From NCBI GenBank assembly GCA_964434165.1, contig CAYSUS010000148.1, positions 1-13,877 of the forward strand: 13,877 bases of DNA, in the 5' to 3' direction. Under the pieces are notes generated by a model that was given only the letters and a program-made list of their open reading frames with translations, was not told the DNA's origin and did no database searches. A program made the translations under genes and the position numbers. This DNA comes from CAYSUS01 sp964434165. GTDB taxonomy: Bacteria > Planctomycetota > Planctomycetia > Pirellulales > Thermoguttaceae. Shown here piece after piece: positions 1 through 7,496 of this stretch (position 1 is its first letter; every line of letters begins with the position of its first letter).

Positions 1-1275
1 ACGGTGCGCCGTTCCGTCAGCGCCTTCAACTGGAAAGTCAAGGGCCACAATCAGGCCTACTTCAACGGCGGTTTCGACGCAGCACCTACCTTCGAGGAGG
101 TAATCCTCTACAAGAACGGCTTCAAGAACGATCCCCGAACCCATGCCGACCCCAGGCGCACCATCTTCGACCGCAACATCTACCAGGGCGGCGGCGCGCA
201 GATGGGCCACACCTACCGCAACATCATCTCCGCCACCGGCGGCTCCGGCAGCCCGCAGATGCGGCTGGGCGGTCTGATCGAGAACAGCCTGATCGTCGAA
301 GGTTACTGGTTCAGCTCTACGAGCAGCTACGATAAGGACACCCCCTGGGTGATCGGCCAGTCCGGACGGTCCGCCGTAGTACGCAACAACGTGCAGCTCA
401 TCTACAAGTACCCCAGTCCCAAAGACCCCGACACCGACGGCACATCCGACCGGCGTGCGCATCCGGGATGGGGCCACGCCCTCGGGGGCGAGTCCTTCGG
501 CGCCGTAATCGAGGACAACATCATCAGCGGAGCGCTGTTGACCGACGACCTCGGTTTCGGCGAACACTTGGGGAGCTACGCATTCAATCTGAGACCCGGT
601 CCGCGCAAATACGAAGACGGCACAGTTTATACGATGCAGCAGAACACCTTGCGCAATAACATCGGCTACCGCCTGAACGCCGGCCTGATGATCAACGGCG
701 ACTGGGCCGGCACGGAGGGAAACGTCGCGGAGGACAACGTCTTCGTGGCAAACGACGCCGTAGGCACCAGAAAGGTCAAAGACCTGGAGTCAGCGGATCA
801 GTTGCACCTGCGCGACAACCGTTTCTACGTCAATAACGAGGATCTCCCCGACGGCAAATGGGTGGGTACCGGCAATACGCTGGCGTCTTACAACGAGGCC
901 GCCGAGCGCGAGAACTGGCCCGACCCGGACCGGACGCTGAAGCGCTACGTTACCGAAGAGCTGGGCCTGACGCTGCTTGACTGGTCGGACGATCCATGGC
1001 TTCCCGAGGAAGAGGTAGCCCCGCGGGTGGAAGCCGGGGAAGCCTATGACCCCATCGGGGTGAAGACATTCATGGCCGTCGCCACCAACATGCGCCGCGG
1101 CGGCACGGACCCCATCCCCGCATCGGGCAAGCCGTCCTGGACCGGAGACTACCCCTGGGATGCTCGTTTCACCGGCGTGGCCGTGGTCAACTGGGTAAGG
1201 GAAGGTTTTGGGCTGCCCCCGGTGTCGAGCAAAATCAAATCACCAGTACACGAAGACAACAAGGAGAAACAGTAA
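1..1275 (+). CDS. Secreted right-handed beta-helix protein, paralog 1 (5' partial)
   Basis: The reading frame is open from the first base of the window, and its first codons match residue 260 onward of the complete paralog downstream. About 260 N-terminal residues, including the expected signal peptide, therefore lie outside the window. Repeated short strands ending in paired or single asparagines (VVRNNV, VIEDNI, TLRNNI, VAEDNV, HLRDNR) are typical of right-handed parallel beta-helix coils with an Asn ladder, a fold shared by many polysaccharide lyases and some glycosidases. A highly conserved block, DRNIYQGGGAQMGHTYRN, precedes the coils. The C-terminal ~125 residues, through EGFGLPPVSSKI, are nearly identical to the paralog, but this copy runs on for about a dozen residues (SPVHEDNKEKQ). 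A lyase or hydrolase role is inferred from fold and context only. It lies 31 bp before the next gene and is probably cotranscribed with it. Confidence 0.8.
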   Translation, partial: TVRRSVSAFNWKVKGHNQAYFNGGFDAAPTFEEVILYKNGFKNDPRTHADPRRTIFDRNIYQGGGAQMGHTYRNIISATGGSGSPQMRLGGLIENSLIVEGYWFSSTSSYDKDTPWVIGQSGRSAVVRNNVQLIYKYPSPKDPDTDGTSDRRAHPGWGHALGGESFGAVIEDNIISGALLTDDLGFGEHLGSYAFNLRPGPRKYEDGTVYTMQQNTLRNNIGYRLNAGLMINGDWAGTEGNVAEDNVFVANDAVGTRKVKDLESADQLHLRDNRFYVNNEDLPDGKWVGTGNTLASYNEAAERENWPDPDRTLKRYVTEELGLTLLDWSDDPWLPEEEVAPRVEAGEAYDPIGVKTFMAVATNMRRGGTDPIPASGKPSWTGDYPWDARFTGVAVVNWVREGFGLPPVSSKIKSPVHEDNKEKQ

Positions 1276-1306
1276 GACAAACAGAAACCCGAAAAGGAGA
1301 CCAGAC

Positions 1307-3340
1307 ATGATCGGAACCACATTGCGAATCACCGCGAGCACGCTCGTGCTCGGCCTGTTCCTCGCGAGTCCGCCCGCCATGGCGCAGGAGGCGCAGGCCG
1401 AACCGGCGGCCGAGTATAAGGCCCCGATGACCGAGGACGGCTGGACCGATCTGCCGAAGTTGCTCGTCCCCAGCGACGGGAGCCGCGTAGCGCTCGCTGC
1501 CGAAGGTGGCCGACGCGACGCGGGCAGCAAGATCGTGTTCTTCGACCCGGAGAAGGGTGATAACGAGACCGCCGAGGTCTACTGGTGGGACGGGGAGAGA
1601 ATCGTGGACTCCTCTGGCAGCCCGATCGACGCCGACGGAAAGGCTTACGGGACCAGCCCGCTTGCGCCGAACGAAGAGGTCATCAGGGCCTTTGCCCATC
1701 CGGTAAACGATTCCCGCCTCGAGGACAAAACGGGCTACCCGGACTGGTTTCTCTTCCGTCGCGGGCGGGTGCATGAGACCTTCGATACGGCGCTGCACGG
1801 CGGCCGCAGCCAGTCCGAGCCGATGGTGGTGTCTGCCTACGGGCCGCTCCGGGAGGGCAGGGCCATCATGAAGCCGAAGGTAAGATCGCCCTTCCGCTTC
1901 AATGCGCGCGGCGGGGACGTCGTGCACTTCCATCAAGTGCTCCACGGCCTCGAAATCTACAACACGATTCACTATCTCGGCGCCCATCGCAAAGTCTCCT
2001 CGCCCGGAGAACCCGGTGTGCCCACCTGGCTGATTGAAGACTGCAAGCTCGTGCGTGCCCAGATGAATTACATGCCCATCGGTACCACGGTGCGCAAATC
2101 CATCAGCGCCTGGAACTGGAAGGCCAAAGGACACAACCAAGGCTACTGGAATAGTGAGTATTATGTGCGGCCCACTTTTGAGGAGGTCATCTTCTACAAG
2201 AACGGCTTCAAGGAGGATCCTCGAACCCACGCCGACCCGAGGCGCACCATGTTCGACCGGAACATCTACCAGGGCGGCGGCGCACAGATGGGCCACACCT
2301 ACCGCAACATCATCTCCGCCACGGGCGGCTCGGGCAGTCCGCAGATGCGCTACGGCGGCCTCATTGAAAACAGCCTGATCATTGAGGGTTACTGGTACAG
2401 CAGCACCCGCAGCACCTCCGGCCCCACGAACCTCTGGCTGGTGGAGGGCAAGCAGCAGCGGGGACGCACGGCGGTAGTCCGCAACAACGTCCAGTTGATC
2501 TACAGGTATCCCAGCCCGGCCGACCCGGACACGCCCGGCAAGTCGCAGGCCCATGCCCAGCCCGGCGTTGGCTACACGCTGATGGGGGCTTCTTTCGGTG
2601 CCCTGATCGAGAACAACATCGTCAGCGGAGCGCTCATGGCCAACGACCTCGGTTTTGGTGATTTCGGGGGCCGATTTGGGTACAGGATGAGCCTCGATCT
2701 TCAGGATTACCAGGACGGCAAGACCTACACCCAGCAACGCAACACTTTCCGCGGCAACATCGCCTATCGCACCAACGCCGGTTTCTGGCTCGGTGGCAAC
2801 GGAACAGACGCCAGCGGGCATGTGGTAGAGAACAACGTTTTTGCCGCGAAACAGGGCGTGAGCGCAAGTAAGCTGGAGGGGCTGAAATCGACGGATCAAC
2901 TGGTACTCCGGAACAATCGGGTCTACGCAGAAGAGAAAGCGCTGCCGGAGGCGCCGTGGATGGGGGCAGGAAATACGGTGAGGGATTACTCTGAAGCGGC
3001 GGAGAAAGAGGGCTGGCCCGACCCGGACCGCACGCTCAAACGCTACGTCACGGAGGAACTCGGCCTCACGCTGCTGGACTGGTCGGACGACCCCTGGCTG
3101 CCCGAGGACGAGGTGGCCCCGCGGGTGGAAGCCGGCGAAACTTACGATCCCACCGGGGTAAAGACCTTCATGGCCGTGGCCACCAACATGCGCCGGGGCG
3201 GCACGGAGTCCATCCCCGCCTCGGGCAAACCGTCCTGGACCGGCGACTACCCCTGGGACGCCCGCTTCACCGGCCAGGCCGTGGTCAACTGGATAAGGGA
3301 AGGCTTCGGACTGCCCCCGGTGTCGAGCAAAATCAACTGA
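1307..3340 (+). CDS. Secreted right-handed beta-helix protein, paralog 2 (complete, 677 aa)
   Basis: The ATG at 1307 is chosen because AAGGAG (1294-1299) lies 7 bases upstream and a signal peptide follows at once: MIGTTLR, a hydrophobic stretch at 8-20, and a cleavage-like AMA|QE at residues 24-26. The frame is open further upstream to 1208, but that part overlaps paralog 1. Residues 40-260 form a conserved N-terminal region with GGRSQSEPMVVSAYG (165-179) and a histidine-rich VVHFHQVLHG. Residues 315-345 hold the near-invariant DRNIYQGGGAQMGHTYRN block. Asn-ladder coils follow: VVRNNV (390-395), LIENNI (433-438), TFRGNI (480-485), VVENNV (506-511), LVLRNN (532-537). A conserved C-terminal domain (570-675) follows. 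The protein is probably exported and acts on or binds polysaccharide; no catalytic residue can be assigned. Identity to paralog 1 is high throughout and highest at the C-terminus. Confidence 0.88.
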   Translation: MIGTTLRITASTLVLGLFLASPPAMAQEAQAEPAAEYKAPMTEDGWTDLPKLLVPSDGSRVALAAEGGRRDAGSKIVFFDPEKGDNETAEVYWWDGERIVDSSGSPIDADGKAYGTSPLAPNEEVIRAFAHPVNDSRLEDKTGYPDWFLFRRGRVHETFDTALHGGRSQSEPMVVSAYGPLREGRAIMKPKVRSPFRFNARGGDVVHFHQVLHGLEIYNTIHYLGAHRKVSSPGEPGVPTWLIEDCKLVRAQMNYMPIGTTVRKSISAWNWKAKGHNQGYWNSEYYVRPTFEEVIFYKNGFKEDPRTHADPRRTMFDRNIYQGGGAQMGHTYRNIISATGGSGSPQMRYGGLIENSLIIEGYWYSSTRSTSGPTNLWLVEGKQQRGRTAVVRNNVQLIYRYPSPADPDTPGKSQAHAQPGVGYTLMGASFGALIENNIVSGALMANDLGFGDFGGRFGYRMSLDLQDYQDGKTYTQQRNTFRGNIAYRTNAGFWLGGNGTDASGHVVENNVFAAKQGVSASKLEGLKSTDQLVLRNNRVYAEEKALPEAPWMGAGNTVRDYSEAAEKEGWPDPDRTLKRYVTEELGLTLLDWSDDPWLPEDEVAPRVEAGETYDPTGVKTFMAVATNMRRGGTESIPASGKPSWTGDYPWDARFTGQAVVNWIREGFGLPPVSSKIN

Positions 3341-3751
3341 ACAGCAATGCGTTCAGGCGTAGTACAACGGGCGCGAAAAAGACCAAGCGGGTTTTCAGAG
3401 CGGTGATGTCCTGGTGCATCGACCCTTGATAACCACATCAGCGAACAGACGAACCCCGAGAAAGGGCGGCAAGATGGTGGCCCGATGGCCGGGAGGTGGC
3501 CCGACCCGTGAACGGTTTCACGGTCAGGCAAGTTGATCCTTGACAATTCAGACGCAAGGCGCGATGCTGCAACCGCGGCTCGCCTTACGGAAGTAGGGAT
3601 TGGGTCGACAAGACGGTCACAGAACTTGGGATGGAGGCAACGATACGCCGGCCCGGGAGACCCAAACGACGCTAAACTGGACCGGTCCCCGTTGCCGTTT
3701 CACGGTGTCCCCGATCCATTTTCGCAGCGTTCGCGCTTCGAGATTCGAGGT
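3341..3751. other. Gene-free stretch between the beta-helix gene and the recognisable sulfatase remnant
   Basis: About 400 bp carry no convincing gene; the open frames here are shadows or the non-homologous tail of the sulfatase remnant. Visible structure: GGTGGCCCGA occurs twice (3476-3485 and 3495-3504), a hairpin lies at 3506-3523, and a perfect 10-bp palindrome GGACCGGTCC sits at 3679-3688 close to a GGTGTCCCC motif (3704-3712). No hairpin followed by a T-run, which would mark an intrinsic terminator for the upstream gene, was found. Confidence 0.5.
3506..3523. repeat. Hairpin, 7-bp stem with tetraloop
   Basis: CCGTGAA (3506-3512) and TTCACGG (3517-3523) are perfectly complementary around a CGGT loop. 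It lies between two convergent transcription units and could help end transcripts, but there is no T-run on either side, so this role is a guess. Confidence 0.4.
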
Positions 3752-4057
3752 GACCTTGATCGTGTCGGGACGGAGCCCCGTCATCAGGCTCGCCCGCGAA
3801 GGCCCACAGACGGCCTGCTGGCAATAGGCGCGCCCGAACACCAGCCCTTCGGACGCCAAGCGGCCGATGTTCGGCGAGTGGACATACTCCGCTCCGTAGC
3901 AGCCGAGTTCCGGCCTGAGGTCATCGACGGCGATGAACAGGACATTCGGCTTGTCCGGCAGATTCGCCGCGCATGCCATGGCTGTGGGTATGGCGAAGAA
4001 GCCGCAAGCCAACAGGATTGCAGCCCTTTGGCAAACTAACTGACGTCGATTTGACAT
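3617..4057 (-). pseudogene. Truncated sulfatase (N-terminal remnant, iduronate-2-sulfatase-like)
   Basis: The ORF starts at the ATG at 4057 and encodes a signal peptide (hydrophobic 12-29, ending near ACAAN), then sulfatase N-terminal hallmarks: PNVLFIAVDDLRPELGCYG (37-55) with the metal-binding Asp pair D45-D46, SPNIGRLASEG (61-71), and CQQAVCGPSRASLMTGLRPD (79-98). C84 of CGPSR is the cysteine that becomes formylglycine in active sulfatases. Homology I can recognise ends at about residue 102; the last 44 residues do not look like a sulfatase, and the ORF stops at 146 residues, against roughly 450-550 in intact family members. The rest of the catalytic domain is absent from the window, so the product should be inactive. 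It lies 94 bp downstream of the glycosidase-like gene on the same strand, and probably once formed an operon with it. Confidence 0.8.
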
Positions 4058-4151
4058 GGGAGCTCTCTTTCTCTAAGGGCTGGACTGGTGTAATTCCAGT
4101 TTCCACCCCTTCCGTGCCCGGATTCATGCGGAACGGCGAGGCCGATCTGGG

Positions 4152-6239
4152 CTAAAACGTGAGGTAGTCTCGAGCGGGCACGCGCCGGCCGTCAGGGGCG
4201 GTCCACTTGGTCTGGCCGAAGTTGACGATGACACCGCGCCCGGAAGAGAAGGTCGTTCGCTGCACTAACCGGTCTTCGGTCAGGAACTCGTGGTTTGTCA
4301 TTTCATCGAACCCGATCTGCCCGTGCCAGCCGCAGACGTCGCGGTAGGTGCGCTGGTAGCGCTCGTGGTGCGGCGCGTAGTCTTCACGGAAGATGTGCGG
4401 TCCGGCTTGGTGGTGGAAGCACACGATCGGCGGCGTGCCATAGCAGATGTTCATCAGATCGTTCATGCGCCAAAGGTCTGGGTCGCGGGTGTGGTGGTCG
4501 TTCCAGCGCCGCATGCAGACGACTGAATCGTGAAACACGAGCTGGAACAGCGGCAACCGGTTGTGCGGCCCGTAGTTGACGTCGACCATGTAACGCTTGT
4601 ACCCCTCCATTTCCTTGCGGTACGGCCCGGCATGGTGCAGCGGCACGGTCGGGCCTGTGAAGGGATGGAAGTACTGGATCAGGGTCTCGATGCCTTCGAA
4701 GAAGTGCGCGTTCTCCGCGGCCCACCAGAAGCCGCGCTCCGAGCCGACGATCAGCCCTTCTGAAGACACCGCCCCGAGGGAGTTGCTCAACGCCGCCGCC
4801 GCCTCCCCGCGCGTCAGCGGGTGCTCCTCGTGGAAGCAGTCCCGGACCGACCCGCCCGCGGTTGTCGTGTCCGTGAACAGCGAGTCAAATCCGTAGGCCT
4901 TCTCGGCACGCGCGGTCTCCGCGAGAATGCCGCCCAGCACCGCCGGGCAGTAGAAGAGGTGCGCCCCCCACATTCCCGCCGGTGTCGGCTGGAACCCGTC
5001 GCGGGCGCGAATGCACATGTCCTTGATCGACGGGTCCTTCTGGTACTGGCGTTCGTAGACCCAGCTGTACAGGTGGTACTGACCGATCAGATATCCGACT
5101 TCGTGCGCCTTGCGCACCGCGTCGGGCGTGAATGCTGACTCGGGTGTCGGTTGAGTGGACGAGAACGCCTGCAACAGGAGCTTCTCGAAACCGAGACCGT
5201 GAATTTGTGCAACCTGCTCGGCCGTCAAGGGCTTCCCGGGGCTGAACACCCACAGGTCCATCGCGCCCTTCAGGTTCCTCAGTGCCGGCACGACCGCGGC
5301 CTTCTGGTCGAGAGTGACGAACCGCCCGGCATCGACCAGTTCGCTACGGAAGCGCTTGGCCATCGCTACGTATCCGCCGGCTTGCTCAAAGCAGAAACGC
5401 AGTCGCCTCGGCGTCTCGAAGCCTCCTTCCCGCCCGCGCAGCCAGAGTACGGTCGGCAGCGCACGCCGCCCCTCGGGCGTGTCGAAGAACAAGGTTCGCT
5501 GGAGTGCGTAAAAGGGCGTATCGACCACCGTCATAACCCCGGCGCCGAACTCGCGGCCCATCACTCCCCACCACGGCATGCTCGTCCCCCGTCCGATCGG
5601 CTTGTTGAGGAACCGAACATGATCGAACTCCGGGTCCGTCTCGGCGGTTGCGTACAGGACGCCCTCGTCTTCGCATACCACCGCAAAGTCGGCGTTCTCA
5701 CTCGCGACAAACGGCGGGGGATAGGCCAGCACCGGCCCCCAGTACGCCGAGTCGCCGGTGAGTTCCTTCCGAAGGTCGGGCGTGTCAATCGCGACCTCGA
5801 CGGCCGTCGCCCCCGAGAGCGACCAGCGGATCTGCAACGGAACCTGCCAGGATGCGTGAATTTTGATGCTCCCATCCACCGACGTCACGGATTCGACTTC
5901 AACAAGGCGTTTCCGGTCGAAAGGCGTCACCGGCGTCGGCCCACCCACAACCGGGCCGCCCTTGGGCCAGCCTGTCTCCTCGACCGGCAGCACCTGCTCC
6001 CAGGCGATCCCAGCCCGCTTGTCGAGCACGGTCACACGTCCGTCATCGTGAATTGCCAGGCGCAACGCATCGTTCTCCAGCACGTGCGGCTGCGCCGCGC
6101 AGGCTGTTGCCGCCGCGTTGCCAATGGCCACGGTCAGCAGCACGGCCAGCGCGGCAGCGGCCACGCCGGCGGATGGCTTGATTAAGTATTGGCGGGTTGC
6201 AGCAACAGCGGCTTGCGATGCTGAGGGCTTGGTTTTCAT
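4152..6239 (-). CDS. Secreted glycoside-hydrolase-like protein (TIM barrel, GH101/GH129-like layout; 695 aa)
   Basis: The ATG at 6239 has AGGA within about 10 bases upstream. A long N-terminus (1-20) precedes a hydrophobic export signal at about 23-45, with a cleavage-like ACA|AQ near 48. Residues 50-290 look beta-rich (LENDALRLAIHDDGRVTVLDK), as in the mutarotase-like N-terminal sandwich of some glycosidases. Residues 320-630 look like a TIM barrel: GFEKLLLQAFS (350-360), GYLIGQYHLYSWVY (382-395), YGFDSLFTDTTT (449-460), GLIVGSERG (495-503). D457 in FTDT and E501 in GSERG, 44 residues apart at the ends of predicted strands, would suit a nucleophile and acid/base pair as in GH101/GH129-type enzymes; this is inference. 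The C-terminus (640-695) resembles a small beta domain. The exact family is not recognised; an uncharacterised DUF5696-type family is one possibility. An IS3 element begins 43 bp upstream in the same orientation. Confidence 0.75.
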   Translation of the reverse strand: MKTKPSASQAAVAATRQYLIKPSAGVAAAALAVLLTVAIGNAAATACAAQPHVLENDALRLAIHDDGRVTVLDKRAGIAWEQVLPVEETGWPKGGPVVGGPTPVTPFDRKRLVEVESVTSVDGSIKIHASWQVPLQIRWSLSGATAVEVAIDTPDLRKELTGDSAYWGPVLAYPPPFVASENADFAVVCEDEGVLYATAETDPEFDHVRFLNKPIGRGTSMPWWGVMGREFGAGVMTVVDTPFYALQRTLFFDTPEGRRALPTVLWLRGREGGFETPRRLRFCFEQAGGYVAMAKRFRSELVDAGRFVTLDQKAAVVPALRNLKGAMDLWVFSPGKPLTAEQVAQIHGLGFEKLLLQAFSSTQPTPESAFTPDAVRKAHEVGYLIGQYHLYSWVYERQYQKDPSIKDMCIRARDGFQPTPAGMWGAHLFYCPAVLGGILAETARAEKAYGFDSLFTDTTTAGGSVRDCFHEEHPLTRGEAAAALSNSLGAVSSEGLIVGSERGFWWAAENAHFFEGIETLIQYFHPFTGPTVPLHHAGPYRKEMEGYKRYMVDVNYGPHNRLPLFQLVFHDSVVCMRRWNDHHTRDPDLWRMNDLMNICYGTPPIVCFHHQAGPHIFREDYAPHHERYQRTYRDVCGWHGQIGFDEMTNHEFLTEDRLVQRTTFSSGRGVIVNFGQTKWTAPDGRRVPARDYLTF

Positions 6240-6282
6240 CTTGTAGTCCTGTCTTGACGCGCCGTGCTGTGATGGTTCACCG

Positions 6283-6313
6283 GGAACTGGAATTCTTGCC
6301 GCTTAGCGTTAGC
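6283..6313 (+). repeat. IS3 terminal inverted repeat, orfB side
   Basis: Read on the plus strand, this 31-bp stretch matches the complement of 7836-7866 at 22 of 31 positions: 11 of 11 in GGAACTGGAAT, 5 of 14 in the middle, and 6 of 6 in GTTAGC. Equal spacing of the two perfect blocks makes chance unlikely. Confidence 0.65.
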
Positions 6314-6343
6314 GAATCGTGGTAGGCATCGTGCCAGGAAAGT

Positions 6344-6360
6344 CGTGGCATCCTGCCACG
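6344..6360. repeat. Hairpin, 7-bp stem with 3-nt loop
   Basis: CGTGGCA, loop TCC, then TGCCACG form a perfect inverted repeat inside the element between orfB and its terminal repeat. A related sequence, GGCATCGTGCCAGG, lies just upstream at 6326-6339, and CACGAA/TTCGTG (6357-6362 and 6374-6379) can form an alternative stem. Confidence 0.55.
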
Positions 6361-6385
6361 AAGGTTTATCGCTTTCGTGCCAATC

Positions 6386-6437
6386 CCGAAGGGGGAAGGT
6401 CGGGCGGCTGGAACGGGGCGAGCCGCCCGTCCTTCGG
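6386..6437. repeat. Nested hairpin with 9-bp inner and 7-bp outer stem
   Basis: The inner arms CGGGCGGCT (6401-6409) and AGCCGCCCG (6421-6429) are perfectly complementary around an 11-nt loop. The outer arms CCGAAGG (6386-6392) and CCTTCGG (6431-6437) enclose them. The structure lies after the orfB stop, where it could slow or end transcription leaving the element toward the glycosidase-like gene. No T-run follows it on the minus strand. Confidence 0.5.
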
Positions 6438-6509
6438 TCTTGGCCCCTGGGTCGGCGCTCGGGTTGCTCCTCAGCAGAGCCCTATCCTCCGCCCAGGCCA
6501 TCGGTCACT

Positions 6510-7496
6510 CTAGCACAGCGTGAACGCTCCGGCAACGATCGACGTCGTGTGCCGAACCTCTTGCCGACGTCGCCGAGCCTCCTCCAGCTTGCGATCCCGC
6601 TCCGCGAAGATCACCTGCTCCAAACCGTTGAGCTTGTCGGCCGGGGTGATGTACCCCAAGGCACTATGCAACCGCCGATGGTTGTAGTCGTCAACGTAGG
6701 AGCCGACCAGCCGCAACGCTTCCTCCAACGAAGCCGGGCAGGCTGGGCGAATGCACTCCCGTTTGAGGCTGCCATGCCAGCGTTCCAACTTCCCGTTGCT
6801 CTGCGGATAGTAGGGACTCGTGCGGACGTGCGTCAGCCCCATCAAGCGGACGAACATCTTGAAGTCGCGGGCGATGAACTGCGGACCATTGTCGCTGATG
6901 ATCCGCGGCCGCTCGTCGGGGTACTTCTCCAAGGCCCGCTGCACGACCACTTCCGTGTCGAACTCTTTCATGCTCTCGCGGATCTCCCAGTGGACGATGT
7001 ACCGACTGTAACCGTCGAGCACGCTGATCAGGAAGTAAAACGTGCCGGCCAGGTTGAGGTACGAGATGTCGATGTGCCAGTGCTTGTGCGGCCTTTCGGG
7101 CTGCTCGAAACCGGTTCCCTTCTTCGACGGCGCCCAGCGGTGGCGATCGAGGCGGCCGGCCTCCTTGAGCACGCGATAGGTGCTACTGGGGCTGACGGCC
7201 ACCACGTCGTCGTCGAGCATCATGAAGGTCAGCCGACGATAACCCTCGCGCGGATGACGGTTGTGGAAGTCGACAATTGCCTGCTTCTCCCACTCCGCCA
7301 GCCACCAATCGCGCGGCACTTGGCCATTATGCTCGTTGGCCTTTCCGTAACGCTCACGCCACTGATAGAACTTACTCGTGCCCAGCCCCAACCAGCCCAA
7401 CAGGCGCTTGGTGGGCAACTCGGCGCGGTCCCTCCAGTGGTCGATGTAATCGACGATTTCGTCACGGGTGTCGTGGGGAACCCAGCGTCCCTTCAA
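6510..7496 (-). CDS. IS3-family transposase OrfB, DDE integrase (328 aa as a separate ORF)
   Basis: This is the catalytic half of an IS3-family transposase. The retroviral-integrase core is seen around 138-285, with D143 (HIDISYL), D202 (SDNGPQF) and E238 (GKLERWH). The 35 residues between D202 and E238 give the canonical DD(35)E spacing. YYPQSNGKLERWHGSLKRE and YVDDYNHRRLHSALGYITP are hallmark stretches of the family. An N-terminal HTH-like region (about 25-50) and a basic C-terminal coil (298-315) are also visible. The frame's first usable start is a TTG at 7496, overlapping the orfA stop by four bases; there is no ATG here. Production as an OrfAB fusion of about 433 residues, by -1 frameshifting at the A7G upstream, is therefore more likely than independent initiation. 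Confidence 0.9.
   Translation of the reverse strand: MKGRWVPHDTRDEIVDYIDHWRDRAELPTKRLLGWLGLGTSKFYQWRERYGKANEHNGQVPRDWWLAEWEKQAIVDFHNRHPREGYRRLTFMMLDDDVVAVSPSSTYRVLKEAGRLDRHRWAPSKKGTGFEQPERPHKHWHIDISYLNLAGTFYFLISVLDGYSRYIVHWEIRESMKEFDTEVVVQRALEKYPDERPRIISDNGPQFIARDFKMFVRLMGLTHVRTSPYYPQSNGKLERWHGSLKRECIRPACPASLEEALRLVGSYVDDYNHRRLHSALGYITPADKLNGLEQVIFAERDRKLEEARRRRQEVRHTTSIVAGAFTLC

Noticed and set aside
1208..1306. Earlier in-frame start for beta-helix paralog 2
   Set aside because: The added residues are basic and overlap paralog 1, and the ATG at 1307 has both a ribosome binding site and an immediate signal peptide.
1235..2899. 554-codon open frame on the minus strand
   Set aside because: It is antisense to the complete beta-helix gene, has no recognisable domain and is explained by GC-rich third positions in the opposite frame.
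3533..4039. 168-codon plus-strand frame
   Set aside because: It is antisense to the sulfatase remnant, whose catalytic motif shows the true coding strand.
5151..6185. 344-codon plus-strand frame
   Set aside because: It is a shadow of the glycosidase-like gene; the product is rich in Arg and His with no domain or signal peptide.
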